Positions 1 to 13,432 of a stretch of 64,000 nt of DNA are shown piece after piece. Below the pieces are notes generated by a model that saw nothing but the letters and a program-made list of their open reading frames with translations, ran no database searches and had not been told where the DNA came from. Position numbers and translations under genes: made by a program. The stretch covers positions 3,162,001-3,226,000 of the forward strand of contig NZ_JAMSHO010000001.1 in NCBI RefSeq assembly GCF_040147005.1, in the 5' to 3' direction. Numbering within the stretch: position 1 is the stretch's first letter; every line of letters starts with the position of its first letter. The DNA comes from Halomonas sp. H10-9-1 (GTDB lineage: Bacteria; Pseudomonadota; Gammaproteobacteria; Pseudomonadales; Halomonadaceae).

Positions 1-261
1 CACCTGATAGGTCGCACCGCCAACGCGGCGAGACTTCACCTCGACCATGGGCTGGATGCTTTCCAGCGCCTTGTCGAAGATCTCCAGCGGCTCTTCGTTA
101 CTGCGCTCGGCAACCCTGTCCAGCGCACCATAGACGATGCGCTCAGCTACGGACTTCTTGCCGCCGATCATCAGGTGGTTCATGAACTTCGCCAGGCGCT
201 CGCTTCCGAACTTGGGATCCGGCAGGATCTCGCGCTTAGCCGCAACTCTTCTTCTAGGCAT
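1..261 (-). CDS. rpsG: 30S ribosomal protein S7 (3' part outside the window)
   Basis: The first 87 codons of S7 are readable on the minus strand, beginning [16 protein letters not shown] and running off the left edge. S7 binds the 3' major domain of 16S rRNA and nucleates assembly of the 30S head. The motif [15 protein letters not shown] and the following segment ending [10 protein letters not shown] match the family closely. The start is the ATG whose complement lies at 259-261. It follows rpsL by 131 bases, the usual str-operon order (rpsL, rpsG, then fusA and tuf outside the window). In E. coli S7 autoregulates this operon by binding the rpsL-rpsG spacer; nothing here tests that directly. 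Confidence 0.97.
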   Translation of the reverse strand, partial: MPRRRVAAKREILPDPKFGSERLAKFMNHLMIGGKKSVAERIVYGALDRVAERSNEEPLEIFDKALESIQPMVEVKSRRVGGATYQV

Positions 262-392
262 GATAAGCCCTCTGCTGAAGGGTCCTTCAGGTAAACTCGG
301 AACTCCCGCACGCTCTCTTCGAACCCGCGACGCCCGACCTTACTCTTATCAGACCGGTATCAATATAGTGGTGTATTCGCGTACCCGACCGA

Positions 393-767
393 TCAGGCCT
401 TGGGACGCTTGGCACCATACTTGGAACGGCCCTGCTTACGGTTCTGCACACCGGAGGTGTCCAGGGCGCCGCGCACGGTGTGATAACGCACACCGGGAAG
501 GTCCTTGACCCGACCGCCGCGGATCAGCACCACGGAGTGTTCCTGCAGGTTGTGACCCTCGCCACCGATATACGAGGAGACCTCGAAACCGTTGGTCAGG
601 CGAACACGGCACACCTTACGCAGTGCGGAGTTCGGCTTCTTCGGGGTAGTGGTGTAGACGCGGGTGCAGACGCCGCGCTTCTGCGGGCAGGCCTGCAGCG
701 CCGGCACGTCATTCTTGGTGACGGGGCGCTTGCGCGGCTTGCGCACCAGCTGGTTGATCGTTGCCAT
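393..767 (-). CDS. rpsL: 30S ribosomal protein S12
   Basis: The 124-residue product is the usual length of S12, the decoding-centre protein of the small subunit. Hallmarks are [20 protein letters not shown] near the N-terminus, the loop [14 protein letters not shown] and the second loop [13 protein letters not shown]. The two lysines altered in classic streptomycin-resistant mutants (K43 and K88 in E. coli numbering) are both wild type. The gene is first of the str operon, followed by rpsG, and has its own promoter-like sequence at 880-909, so it need not depend on readthrough from rpoC. Confidence 0.98.
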   Translation of the reverse strand: MATINQLVRKPRKRPVTKNDVPALQACPQKRGVCTRVYTTTPKKPNSALRKVCRVRLTNGFEVSSYIGGEGHNLQEHSVVLIRGGRVKDLPGVRYHTVRGALDTSGVQNRKQGRSKYGAKRPKA

Positions 768-879
768 CTATTGCTCCAATGGGTTGCCTTGGCGGAAGCG
801 AGGTAGCCGCTCGCTTTCCTGTACTGCGCTGCCTTACCAGCGGGTGCGGGCGCACCCGCCCCACTGTTAAAGGCTGCGC

Positions 880-909
880 ATTCTACTGGCTGACGCCCCC
901 GACCGTCAA
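880..909 (-). promoter_or_regulatory. Candidate sigma-70 promoter of the rpsL (str) operon
   Basis: On the minus strand a TTGACG -35 box (904-909) and a TAGAAT -10 box (880-885) are separated by 18 bases, about 110 bases before the rpsL start and just after the end of rpoC. The same TAGAAT -10 recurs in both rrn promoters of this window. The promoter overlaps GC-rich inverted repeats (891-950) that may end rpoC transcription. Confidence 0.6.
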
Positions 910-948
910 GCCCGGCCACCATGGCGGCCGGTCCCGGATCGGTCGGCG

Positions 949-5166
<4,218 letters not shown>

Positions 5167-5196
5167 GGGGTCGGCTCCGCTGCGGAGTTGTCATGG

Positions 5197-5221
5197 GCGG
5201 GGGCACTGGTGCCGCCCCCGC
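5197..5221. other. Hairpin in the rpoB-rpoC spacer
   Basis: GCGGGGGC (5197-5204) and GCCCCCGC (5214-5221) form an 8-bp stem with a 9-base loop, placed between the rpoB stop and rpoC start. There is no T-run, so it is more likely an mRNA structure or processing element than a terminator. Confidence 0.45.
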
Positions 5222-5251
5222 GGACCGTCATAATGTGAAGCGTCGGTCGCC

Positions 5252-8200
5252 TCAGCTCTCGAGCTCGATGTCGATGCCCAGCGAGCGGATCTCCTTCACC
5301 AGCACGTTGAAGGATTCCGGCATGCCCGCCTGCATGGCGTGATCGCCATCCACGATGTTCTTGTACATCTTGGTGCGACCCTCCACGTCGTCGGACTTGA
5401 CGGTGAGCATCTCCTGGAGGGTATAGGCGGCGCCATAGGCCTCCAGGGCCCAGACCTCCATCTCACCGAAACGCTGGCCACCGAACTGCGCCTTGCCACC
5501 CAGCGGCTGCTGGGTCACCAGGGAGTAGGAGCCGGTGGAGCGCGCATGCATCTTGTCGTCCACCAGGTGGTTGAGCTTGAGCATGTACATGTAACCAACG
5601 GTCACCGGACGGTCGAAGGCATCGCCGGTACGGCCGTCATAGAGCGTCATCTGACCGGAATCCGGCAGCTCGGCCAGGCGCAGCAGGTGCTTGATCTCAT
5701 CCTCTTCGGCGCCATCGAATACCGGCGTGGACATCGGCACCCCACCCTTGAGGTTCTTCGCCAGGGCGATCACCTCGTCATCGGAAAGTGTGTCGAGATC
5801 CTCGACCCGGGTGCCCGGAGTGGTGTTGTAGACCTGCCCCAGGAAGTCGCGGATCTCGGCCACCTGCTGCTCACGCGCATCACGCAGCAGAACGTCGATC
5901 TTGCGGCCCAGGCCCCAGGCGGCGAGGCCCAGGTGGGTCTCGAGGATCTGCCCCACGTTCATGCGCGACGGCACGCCCAGCGGGTTCAGCACCACATCCA
6001 CCGGCTCGCCCTGGTCGTCGAAGGGCATGTCCTCGATGGGCATGATCGCCGAGATGACACCCTTGTTGCCGTGACGGCCGGCCATCTTGTCGCCGGGCTG
6101 CAGGCGACGCTTCACCGCCATGTAGACCTTGACGATCTTGAGCACGCCGGGCGCCAGGTCGTCGCCCTGGGTCAGCTTGCGCTTCTTGTCCTCGAAGCGC
6201 TCGTCCATCTCCTTGCGGCGCGTCTCGAGCTGCTCATCGGCCTGGGCCAGCAGCTCGTTGAGGGCCTCATCCTGCAGGCGCAGCTTGAACCACTGCTGGC
6301 GCGGCAGCTCCTCGAGGTAGCTCGTGGAGAGCACGTCGCCCTTCTTGAGCTGGGGGCCGCCGTTGACGGCCTGACCGCTCAGGGTACGCTTGAGACGCTC
6401 GAAGGTGGCGTCTTCCGCGATGCGATAGGTCTCCTGGAGGTCCTTGCGCACCTCATCGAGCTGCATCTGCTCGATGGAGAGGGCGCGCGAGTCCTTCTCC
6501 ACGCCATCGCGGGTGAACACCTGGACGTCGATGACGGTGCCCTTCATCCCGGTGGGGGCACGCAGCGAGGTGTCCTTCACATCGGAGGCCTTCTCGCCGA
6601 AGATCGCGCGCAGCAGCTTCTCTTCCGGCGTCAGCTGGGTCTCGCCCTTGGGCGTGACCTTGCCGACCAGGATGTCGCCCGGGCCGACTTCCGCGCCGAT
6701 GTAGACCACGCCGGCCTCATCCAGCTTGGAGAGCGCCGACTCGCCGACGTTGGGGATATCGGAGGTGATCTCTTCCGGCCCCAGCTTGGTGTCGCGGGAG
6801 ACGCAGGTCAGCTCCTGGATGTGGATGGTGGTGAAACGGTCCTCCTGGACCACCCGCTCGGAGAGCAGGATGGAGTCCTCGAAGTTGTAGCCGTTCCAGG
6901 GCATGAAGGCGATGCGCATGTTCTGGCCCAAGGCCAGGTCGCCCATGTCCACGGAGGGACCGTCGGCGAGGATGTCGCCGCGCGCCACGCCGTCACCCGG
7001 GCGCACGATGGGGCGCTGGTTCTGGCAGGTGTTCTGGTTGGAGCGCACGTACTTGGTGAGGTTGTAGATATCGACGCCGGCCTCGCCGCCGATGATCTCG
7101 TCCTCGTTGACACGCACCACGATGCGCTTGGCATCCACCGAGTCGATCACGCCGCCGCGACGTGCCACGGCGCAGACGCCGGAGTCACGGGCCACGAAGC
7201 GCTCCATGCCGGTACCCACCAGCGGCTTGTCGGCACGCAGGGTCGGCACCGCCTGACGCTGCATGTTGGCCCCCATCAGGGCGCGGTTGGCGTCATCGTG
7301 CTCGAGGAAGGGGATCAGGGCCGCGGCCACGGAGACCACCTGGCGCGGCGAGACGTCCATCAGGGTCACCTGCTCGGGGCGCATGAAGGTGGTCTCGCCC
7401 TTGTGGCGCACCTGCACCAGGTCATCGACCAGCTGGCCGGACTCGTCCACGGTGGCGGAGGCCTGGGCGATAACGAAGTCGCCCTCCTCGATGGCCGAGA
7501 GATGGACCACATCGTCGGTCACCTTGCGATCCACCACCTTGCGGTACGGCGTCTCGAGGAAGCCATAGCTGTTGGTGTGGCTGTAGGTGGCCAGGGAGTT
7601 GATCAGGCCGATGTTCGGACCTTCCGGGGTCTCGATCGGGCACAGGCGACCGTAGTGGGTGACGTGGACGTCACGCACCTCGAAGCCGGCCCGCTCACGC
7701 GTCAGGCCGCCCGGGCCAAGCGCGGAGACGCGACGCTTGTGGGTAACCTCGGAGAGCGGGTTGTTCTGGTCCATGAACTGGGAGAGCTGGCTGGAGCCGA
7801 AGAACTCCTTGACCGCCGCGGCGACGGGCTTGGCGTTGATCAGGTCCTGGGGCATCAGGCCCTCGCTCTCGGCCATGGAGAGACGCTCCTTGACCGCGCG
7901 CTCGACGCGCACCAGGCCGACACGGAACTGGTTCTCGGCCATCTCGCCCACACAGCGGATACGGCGGTTGCCCAGGTGGTCGATGTCGTCCACCTCGCCG
8001 TAGCCGTTACGGATGTAGATCAGTTCCTTGAGCACGTCGAGGATATCGCGACGGTCCAGCACGCCGGCGCCGGTATCTTCCTCGCGACGCAGGCGACGGT
8101 TGAACTTCATGCGACCGACGCCGGAGAGGTCGTAGCGGTCCTCGCTGAAGAACAGGTTGTTGAACAGGGTCTCGGCGGCCTCCTTGGTGGGCGGCTCGCC

Positions 8201-9331
8201 GGGACGCATCATGCGGTAGATCTCGACCAGCGCCTCGAGCTGTGACCCGGTGGTATCCAGCTTGAGGGTGTCGGAGACGAAAGGTCCGCAGTCGAGATCG
8301 TTGGTGTAGAGGGTCTCGAGGCGGGTGATCCCGGCCTGGCCGAGGCGCTCGAGCAGCTCCGGGGTGATCTCGGTGTTGCAGGGGCAGATCAGTTCGCCGG
8401 TGTTGGCGTCGATCTGGTCCTTGGCCAGGGTCTTGCCGAACAGGTATTCCATCGGCACCTCGAGACGCTCGAGGCCGATCTTCTCCAGCTGGCGGATATG
8501 CTTCTGGGTGATGCGACGTCCCTCCTCGACGATCATGGCGCCATCGGCGTCCTTGATATCGAAGGTGGCGGTCTCGCCGCGCAGGCGCGACGGCACCAGC
8601 TCCACAGAGAAGCCGTTCTTCTCGATGTGGAAGGTGCTGGTCTCGAAGAACTCATCGAGAACTTCCTCGGCGCTCATGCCCAGGGCACGCAGCAGCACCG
8701 TGGCCGGCAGCTTGCGGCGCCGGTCGATACGCACGAAGACGTTGTCCTTCGGATCGAACTCGAAGTCGAGCCATGACCCACGGTAGGGGATCACCCGGGC
8801 GGAATAGAGCAGCTTGCCGGAGGAGTGGCTCTTGCCCTTGTCATGATCGAAGAACACACCGGGTGAACGATGCAGCTGGGAGACGATGACCCGCTCGGTA
8901 CCGTTCACCACGAAGGTACCGTTCTCGGTCATCAGGGGGATCTCCCCCATGTAGACTTCCTGCTCCTTGATGTCCTTGATCGCCTTGTTGGATGACTCCT
9001 TGTCATAGATGATCAGGCGAACCTTGACGCGCAGGGGAGCCGAGTAGGTGACGCCGCGCAGCTGGCACTCCTTGACGTCGAAGGCCGGAGTACCGAAGCG
9101 GTAGCTGACATACTCCAGAGCGGCGCTCCCGGAGAAGCTCTCGATCGGGAACACCGACCGGAAGGCGGCATGCAGGCCGACCTCGAGACGCTCCTCGGGC
9201 GCACGGTCCTGCTGGAGGAAGTCGTAGTAGGAATCAAGCTGGATCGCCAGCAGGTAGGGCACATCCATCACTTGGGGCAGTTTGCCGAAATCCTTGCGGA
9301 TGCGTTTTTTCTCAGTGTATGAGTAAGCCAT
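5252..9331 (-). CDS. rpoB: DNA-directed RNA polymerase subunit beta
   Basis: The 1359-residue product is slightly longer than the 1342-residue E. coli subunit, as in many marine gammaproteobacteria. It forms the catalytic cleft together with beta'. The rifampicin pocket ([20 protein letters not shown], then [11 protein letters not shown]) has the sensitive wild-type residues. The C-terminal [36 protein letters not shown] core (split here) and the final segment are all intact. It starts 235 bases after rplL, and a strong attenuator-like hairpin lies in that spacer, as in E. coli, where it reduces rpoBC relative to the ribosomal protein genes. Confidence 0.99.
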   Translation of the reverse strand: MAYSYTEKKRIRKDFGKLPQVMDVPYLLAIQLDSYYDFLQQDRAPEERLEVGLHAAFRSVFPIESFSGSAALEYVSYRFGTPAFDVKECQLRGVTYSAPLRVKVRLIIYDKESSNKAIKDIKEQEVYMGEIPLMTENGTFVVNGTERVIVSQLHRSPGVFFDHDKGKSHSSGKLLYSARVIPYRGSWLDFEFDPKDNVFVRIDRRRKLPATVLLRALGMSAEEVLDEFFETSTFHIEKNGFSVELVPSRLRGETATFDIKDADGAMIVEEGRRITQKHIRQLEKIGLERLEVPMEYLFGKTLAKDQIDANTGELICPCNTEITPELLERLGQAGITRLETLYTNDLDCGPFVSDTLKLDTTGSQLEALVEIYRMMRPGEPPTKEAAETLFNNLFFSEDRYDLSGVGRMKFNRRLRREEDTGAGVLDRRDILDVLKELIYIRNGYGEVDDIDHLGNRRIRCVGEMAENQFRVGLVRVERAVKERLSMAESEGLMPQDLINAKPVAAAVKEFFGSSQLSQFMDQNNPLSEVTHKRRVSALGPGGLTRERAGFEVRDVHVTHYGRLCPIETPEGPNIGLINSLATYSHTNSYGFLETPYRKVVDRKVTDDVVHLSAIEEGDFVIAQASATVDESGQLVDDLVQVRHKGETTFMRPEQVTLMDVSPRQVVSVAAALIPFLEHDDANRALMGANMQRQAVPTLRADKPLVGTGMERFVARDSGVCAVARRGGVIDSVDAKRIVVRVNEDEIIGGEAGVDIYNLTKYVRSNQNTCQNQRPIVRPGDGVARGDILADGPSVDMGDLALGQNMRIAFMPWNGYNFEDSILLSERVVQEDRFTTIHIQELTCVSRDTKLGPEEITSDIPNVGESALSKLDEAGVVYIGAEVGPGDILVGKVTPKGETQLTPEEKLLRAIFGEKASDVKDTSLRAPTGMKGTVIDVQVFTRDGVEKDSRALSIEQMQLDEVRKDLQETYRIAEDATFERLKRTLSGQAVNGGPQLKKGDVLSTSYLEELPRQQWFKLRLQDEALNELLAQADEQLETRRKEMDERFEDKKRKLTQGDDLAPGVLKIVKVYMAVKRRLQPGDKMAGRHGNKGVISAIMPIEDMPFDDQGEPVDVVLNPLGVPSRMNVGQILETHLGLAAWGLGRKIDVLLRDAREQQVAEIRDFLGQVYNTTPGTRVEDLDTLSDDEVIALAKNLKGGVPMSTPVFDGAEEDEIKHLLRLAELPDSGQMTLYDGRTGDAFDRPVTVGYMYMLKLNHLVDDKMHARSTGSYSLVTQQPLGGKAQFGGQRFGEMEVWALEAYGAAYTLQEMLTVKSDDVEGRTKMYKNIVDGDHAMQAGMPESFNVLVKEIRSLGIDIELES

Positions 9332-9490
9332 CTGTATTCCCCAGCTTGTTCACCATGGGTGACCGATGCGTGGTCGGCGCCACCCGACGGGATGCGACTC
9401 CGTCAGGCGATGAAGGCAAGCGCCTCGAAAGTCGCTCGCCTTCTGGAATTCGGCTGGCCGGTCTGCCGTGGCAGCGGCCAGTGACAACAG

Positions 9491-9524
9491 AAAAAGGCCG
9501 GCAGCGGGTGTCCCGCCACCAGCC
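9491..9524 (-). terminator. Attenuator/terminator between rplL and rpoB
   Basis: Read on the minus strand, a 13-pair stem with three wobbles closes an ACA loop (5' arm GGCTGGTGGCGGG, 3' arm CCCGCTGCCGGCC) and is followed by TTTTT. The position matches the partial attenuator known between rplL and rpoB in E. coli, which lets only part of the transcription continue into rpoBC. Confidence 0.75.
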
Positions 9525-9566
9525 ATGGAAGCTTACGCAGCGCGTGAAGCCATGTCGCTCAAGGTC

Positions 9567-9938
9567 TTACTTGAGCTCCACGCCCGCGCCGGCTTCTTCC
9601 AGCTTGGCCTTGGCCGCTTCTGCGTCTTCCTTGGACATGCCTTCCTTGATGGTTGCCGGTGCGCCATCGACGGCACCCTTGGCTTCCTTCAGGCCCAGGC
9701 CGGTGATCTCGCGGACAACCTTGATCACGTTGACCTTCTTGTCGCCGGCGCTGGTCAGCACCAGGTCGAACTCGGTCTGCTCTTCGGCAGCGGCTTCACC
9801 ACCGGCAGCCGGGCCGGCCATGACGGCGGCGGCGGCAGACACGCCGAACTTCTCTTCCATGGCCTCGATCAGCTCGACCACTTCCATGACGGACATGTCG
9901 GAGACGGCGTTGATGATGTCTTCTTTGGTCAGTGCCAT
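9567..9938 (-). CDS. rplL: 50S ribosomal protein L7/L12
   Basis: The 123-residue acidic, alanine-rich protein forms the ribosomal stalk that recruits translation factors. It begins [20 protein letters not shown], has the flexible hinge around [19 protein letters not shown], and ends in the conserved C-terminal domain ([20 protein letters not shown], then [14 protein letters not shown]). A longer in-frame reading exists upstream, but the start is set by family alignment and the ATG at 9936-9938. It follows rplJ by 89 bases and is translated several-fold more than its neighbours in other bacteria. Confidence 0.98.
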   Translation of the reverse strand: MALTKEDIINAVSDMSVMEVVELIEAMEEKFGVSAAAAVMAGPAAGGEAAAEEQTEFDLVLTSAGDKKVNVIKVVREITGLGLKEAKGAVDGAPATIKEGMSKEDAEAAKAKLEEAGAGVELK

Positions 9939-10027
9939 TGTCACGATTCCTAACTTTGCGGGAGCCACGCTCAAGCGTCGGCTCGGGATTCAATATACGA
10001 TTCAGCCTACCTGCAGGAGTTCGCCGT

Positions 10028-10531
10028 TCAGGCGGCTTCTTCCTGCTTCTGGTCGCGCAGGGCGGCCAGGGTACGGACCAGCTTGCCGGCGGATGCCTCT
10101 TTCATGACGGACATCAGCTTGGCGATGGCCTCGTCGTAGGTCGGCAGCGTCGCCAGGCGGTCGAGATCGGTGGCCGGGATCAGCTCACCGTCGTAGGCCA
10201 GCGCCTTGACCTCGAAGTTCTTCTCCGCTTTGGCAAACTCCTTGAACAGGCGGGCGGCAGCGCCCGGATGCTCGTAGGAGAAGGCCAGCAGGGTCGGACC
10301 CGAGAAGCTCTCGTCCAGGATCTCCCACGGAGTTCCGGACAGGGCGCGGCGTGCCAGGGTGTTGCGGACAACACGGATCTGGACGCCATTCTCGCGGGCC
10401 TGCTTGCGCAGGTCGGTCATCTTGCTGACCGTAACGCCACGAGAATCGGCAACTACGACAGAGAGTGCATCCTTGGCCGCTTCACTGACCTCGGCAACAA
10501 TCGCCTTCTTGCCTTCGAGTGCTAGTGGCAC
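10028..10531 (-). CDS. rplJ: 50S ribosomal protein L10 (GTG start)
   Basis: The 167-residue product anchors L7/L12 dimers at the stalk base. The protein reads [20 protein letters not shown] from a GTG codon whose complement is at 10529-10531, with GGAG eight bases upstream; there is no ATG at the family start. The reading frame stays open upstream to an ATG at 10654, but that 41-residue extension does not resemble L10 and overlaps the expected regulatory leader. The C-terminal helix that binds L7/L12 dimers ([20 protein letters not shown]) is present. Confidence 0.96.
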   Translation of the reverse strand: MPLALEGKKAIVAEVSEAAKDALSVVVADSRGVTVSKMTDLRKQARENGVQIRVVRNTLARRALSGTPWEILDESFSGPTLLAFSYEHPGAAARLFKEFAKAEKNFEVKALAYDGELIPATDLDRLATLPTYDEAIAKLMSVMKEASAGKLVRTLAALRDQKQEEAA

Positions 10532-10804
10532 GGTGATCACTCCTTCGTGCCGGAACCTCGCGATGAGGGTTCCGGTGGTTACCATCTCTTCCAGCCGCCT
10601 GAGGGCGAGCCGGAAGTCCTGGGTGATGGTGCTCACCAGAAGCCTGGCGGCCACACCATCTGCGCAGGCCAGCCCCGAAGGGATGATTAAGCCGCCCTTC
10701 CGAAGAGAGGCGGCGCCTGCGGTCTTTGACGGTGCCCCGCCGGCGAGTTGTGACTCGACACGGGGACCGCAAAGTTATTGCTGAATACTCGACCCGCCGA
10801 CCGG
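10532..10804 (-). promoter_or_regulatory. Structured rplJL leader (candidate L10-L7/L12 autoregulatory site)
   Basis: The 273-base space between rplA and rplJ holds a long foldable region: TGCGGTC (10718-10724) pairs with GACCGCA (10765-10771) around a smaller CGAGT/ACTCG hairpin and a CCCCG/CGGGG arm. In bacteria the L10-L12 complex represses its own mRNA by binding a leader here. Position and foldability support that reading; a kink-turn could not be confirmed by eye. Confidence 0.45.
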
Positions 10805-11497
10805 TCAGACCAGGCCAGAGTGATCGATGGTCACACCCGGCCCCATGGTGGTGGAGAGGGTGACCTTCTTGAAATAGACACCCTTGGAGGTGCTCGGCTT
10901 GAGCCTCTTCAGGTCGGCGACCAGCGCATCCAGGTTGCCCTGAATGGCAGAAGCGTCGAAGTCGACCTTGCCAAGAGTCGTATGAATGATGCCGTTCTTG
11001 TCGGTACGGAAGCGCACCTGGCCAGCCTTGGCGTTCTTGACCGCGGTGGCCACGTCCGGCGTCACGGTGCCGACCTTGGGGTTCGGCATCAGGCCGCGCG
11101 GACCGAGGATCTGACCCAGCTGGCCGACGACGCGCATGGCGTCCGGTGAGGCGATCACCACGTCGAAGTCGAGCTGACCCTTCTTGACCTGCTCGGCCAG
11201 GTCGTCCATGCCGACGATATCGGCACCGGCTTCCTTGGCGGCGTCCGCGTTGGCACCCTGGGTGAACACGGCGACGCGAACGTCCTTGCCGGTTCCGTTG
11301 GGCATCACGGTCGCGCCGCGAACCACCTGGTCGGACTTGCGCGGATCGACGCCCAGATTGATGGCGACGTCCAGGGACTCCTTGAACTTGACCGTGGAGA
11401 GCTCGGCGAGCAGGGCCACGGCCTCATCGAGAGAGTAGACCTTGGTGGAGTCGACCTTCTCGCTAATCATCTGTGCGCGCTTGGACAGCTTGGCCAT
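10805..11497 (-). CDS. rplA: 50S ribosomal protein L1
   Basis: The 230-residue product forms the mobile L1 stalk that guides deacylated tRNA out of the E site. It begins [20 protein letters not shown] and contains the conserved [20 protein letters not shown] and [18 protein letters not shown] signatures. It lies two bases after rplK, the ancient L11 operon order. In E. coli free L1 represses this operon by binding the leader ahead of rplK. Confidence 0.98.
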   Translation of the reverse strand: MAKLSKRAQMISEKVDSTKVYSLDEAVALLAELSTVKFKESLDVAINLGVDPRKSDQVVRGATVMPNGTGKDVRVAVFTQGANADAAKEAGADIVGMDDLAEQVKKGQLDFDVVIASPDAMRVVGQLGQILGPRGLMPNPKVGTVTPDVATAVKNAKAGQVRFRTDKNGIIHTTLGKVDFDASAIQGNLDALVADLKRLKPSTSKGVYFKKVTLSTTMGPGVTIDHSGLV

Positions 11498-11499
11498 GA

Positions 11500-11931
11500 T
11501 CAGAGACCCTCCACGTTCAGGCCCATGCTGCGGGCACTACCGGCAATGGTACGCACCGCGGCATCGAGATCGGCAGCCGTCAGATCCGGCTCCTTGGTCT
11601 TGGCGATCTCTTCGAGTTGCTCACGAGTCACGCTACCGACCTTGTTCTTGTTCGGCTCACCGGAGCCGGACTTGATGCCAGCCGCCTTCTTCAGCAGGAC
11701 CGCCGCGGGCGGGGTCTTGGTGACGAAGGTGAAGCTGCGATCGGAATAGACGGTGATCACCACGGGAGTGGGCAGACCCGCCTCGATCTCCTGGGTCGCG
11801 GCGTTGAACGCCTTGCAGAACTCCATGATGTTCACGCCGTGCTGACCCAGCGCGGGGCCCACGGGGGGACTCGGGTTGGCCTTACCGGCTGCAACCTGCA
11901 GCTTGATGTAAGCCTGTACTTTCTTGGCCAT
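11500..11931 (-). CDS. rplK: 50S ribosomal protein L11
   Basis: The 143-residue protein of the GTPase-associated centre begins [20 protein letters not shown], with the proline-rich [16 protein letters not shown] segment bound by thiostrepton-class antibiotics. The C-terminal rRNA-binding domain ends [15 protein letters not shown]. It is spaced 85 bases from nusG and two bases from rplA. Length and sequence are typical. Confidence 0.98.
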   Translation of the reverse strand: MAKKVQAYIKLQVAAGKANPSPPVGPALGQHGVNIMEFCKAFNAATQEIEAGLPTPVVITVYSDRSFTFVTKTPPAAVLLKKAAGIKSGSGEPNKNKVGSVTREQLEEIAKTKEPDLTAADLDAAVRTIAGSARSMGLNVEGL

Positions 11932-12016
11932 GATAGGACTCCAGTTGGGTAGTAACGCCTTGCGGCTCCCCGGTATTGCGGCCGCCGTGGCGGCCCTGCC
12001 TGCATCGGGTCGAGGC

Positions 12017-12550
12017 TTACTCTTTCTCGACCTGCGCGAATTCGAGTTCGACAGGTGTCGAGCGACCGAAGATCAGCACACTGACCTGGACGCGACTCTT
12101 GTCGTAGTTGACCTCCTCGACGACGCCGTTGAAGTCGGCGAAGGGGCCGTCGATGACCCGCACCGACTGCCCGGGCTCGAACAGGGTCTTGGGCTTCGGC
12201 TTGTCGGTCCCATCCTGGACACGCCGCAGGATGGCGTCGGCCTCTTTCTGGGTGATGGGCGCCGGCTTCTCCTTGGTGCCACCGATGAACCCCATCACGC
12301 GCGGGGTCTCGTTGACCAGGTGCCAGGTCTCGTCATCCATCTCCATCTCGACCAGCACGTAGCCGGGATAGAACTTGCGCTCGCTCTTGCGGCGCTTGCC
12401 GTCACGCATCTCGACGACTTCCTCGGTCGGCACCAGGATCTCGCCGAAGCGATCCTCCATGCCATACATCTTCACGCGCTCCTTGAGGGAGCGCATGACA
12501 TGCTTCTCGAAGCCGGAGTAGGCGTGAACGACATACCAACGCTTGGACAT
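12017..12550 (-). CDS. nusG: Transcription termination/antitermination factor NusG
   Basis: The 177-residue product binds RNA polymerase clamp domains and couples it to Rho or to the ribosome. It starts [19 protein letters not shown], has the NGN-domain motif [18 protein letters not shown] and GFIGG, and a C-terminal KOW motif ([20 protein letters not shown]). An open frame extends upstream through secE in another frame, but family alignment and an SD-like GGAG fix the start at 12550. It lies 8 bases after secE, a near-universal pairing. Confidence 0.98.
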   Translation of the reverse strand: MSKRWYVVHAYSGFEKHVMRSLKERVKMYGMEDRFGEILVPTEEVVEMRDGKRRKSERKFYPGYVLVEMEMDDETWHLVNETPRVMGFIGGTKEKPAPITQKEADAILRRVQDGTDKPKPKTLFEPGQSVRVIDGPFADFNGVVEEVNYDKSRVQVSVLIFGRSTPVELEFAQVEKE

Positions 12551-12558
12551 GGGGGCTC

Positions 12559-12927
12559 CTAACCGATAACGCCGGACATCGCCCAGCCAAGAAGGGTGTC
12601 GATCAGCCACAGCATCAGACCAACCACCAGCACGGCGACCAGCACGATGACCGTGGTCTGGATGGTCTCGGGCCGGGTCGGCCATACCACGCGCTGAATC
12701 TCTTTCTTGGCGGCGCGAGCCAGCTCGGCGAGCTCGCGACCCTTGGTGGTGGTGAACGCCACCACGGCAGCCAACGCACTCAGCGCCACGACACCCAGCA
12801 CGCGGTAGAGCAGGGCCTGATCGGCGAAGTAGGTATTGCCTACCACGGCCAGGACCAGCAGAGTGACGACAACCGCCCACCTGAGCCCGTCGTGGCGCGA
12901 CTCCTGCACCTCGGCGTTATGTTTCAT
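12559..12927 (-). CDS. secE: Preprotein translocase subunit SecE
   Basis: The 122-residue inner-membrane protein clamps SecY in the Sec translocon. Two N-terminal transmembrane helices (about residues 15-65) precede the cytoplasmic amphipathic helix and the conserved [21 protein letters not shown] (split here after WPTRPE), followed by the essential third membrane helix ([20 protein letters not shown]). The ATG at 12925-12927 is chosen over a longer open frame that would run into tRNA-Trp. The three-helix form is typical of enterobacteria-like gammaproteobacteria. Confidence 0.96.
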   Translation of the reverse strand: MKHNAEVQESRHDGLRWAVVVTLLVLAVVGNTYFADQALLYRVLGVVALSALAAVVAFTTTKGRELAELARAAKKEIQRVVWPTRPETIQTTVIVLVAVLVVGLMLWLIDTLLGWAMSGVIG

Positions 12928-12999
12928 GAAAACGAGACTCCTCAGGGCACGGCAATCGAAACGTGAAATCTTCTGGGAACGCACCAGCCTGGGGAAGGC

Positions 13000-13075
<76 letters not shown>

Positions 13076-13124
13076 GTATCTGCCTTGCTCCGCCCTTTGC
13101 AGGCGGCCATCAACAGCGGGCGCC

Positions 13125-13153
13125 ATCATAGCGAAAGCCGCTTCGCCTGGCAA
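13125..13153 (-). promoter_or_regulatory. Promoter of tRNA-Trp-secE-nusG
   Basis: On the minus strand TTGCCA (13148-13153) and TATGAT (13125-13130) are separated by exactly 17 bases, about 50 bases before tRNA-Trp. A clean sigma-70 match that drives the tRNA and the following protein genes. Confidence 0.7.
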
Positions 13154-13192
13154 CCCCTCTCGCCACCATGATCGACCCAGTGGCGAGAAAGA

Positions 13193-13220
13193 GAAAAGGC
13201 GAGCCGAGGCTCGCCTTTTC
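13193..13220. terminator. Bidirectional terminator at the left border of the element
   Basis: GAAAAGGCGAGC (13193-13204) pairs perfectly with GCTCGCCTTTTC (13209-13220) around a 4-base loop, flanked by A- and T-runs on both sides. Before integration this would have ended transcription of the tRNA-Tyr-Gly-Thr unit. Confidence 0.8.
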
Positions 13221-13224
13221 AATG

Positions 13225-13270
13225 TGGAGCTCATGGACGGATTTGAACCGTCGACCTCACCCTTACCAAG
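13225..13270. repeat. attL: 46-bp copy of the tRNA-Thr 3' part
   Basis: Begins TGGAGCTCATGGACGG and ends ACCCTTACCAAG, identical to 35843-35888. It covers the CCA end through to the anticodon stem of tRNA-Thr; the sequence beyond (CATTTTCAGG) does not continue as tRNA, so this is a leftover half-gene made by integration. Confidence 0.93.
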
Positions 13271-13398
13271 CATTTTCAGGCATGATACAGCAACGTCACG
13301 CAGCGTCAAGAAAAGACAAAAAGCGTTTCTAAAACATCAAGCTAGGCCACGTTCCGCCGGCAGCTAATGGACGCGCTTAGGCAGCGTTTGCGCTACAA

Positions 13399-13421
13399 TT
13401 TGTTGACCCATTGCTGACCCG
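13399..13421. repeat. Arm-type integrase site candidate, left end
   Basis: Holds TGACCCATTGCTGACCC, itself two TGACCC units 10 bases apart. The same 23-base stretch, one mismatch, is found at 35756-35778 near the other end. It lies between a TACAAT -10 box (13394-13399) and the int start codon, so Int binding here could also repress int. Confidence 0.55.
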
Positions 13422-13432
13422 GAGAGTCACCC

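Noticed and set aside
13225..13270. A second tRNA-Thr gene at the left border
   Set aside because: Only the 3' part is present; it cannot fold into a full tRNA.
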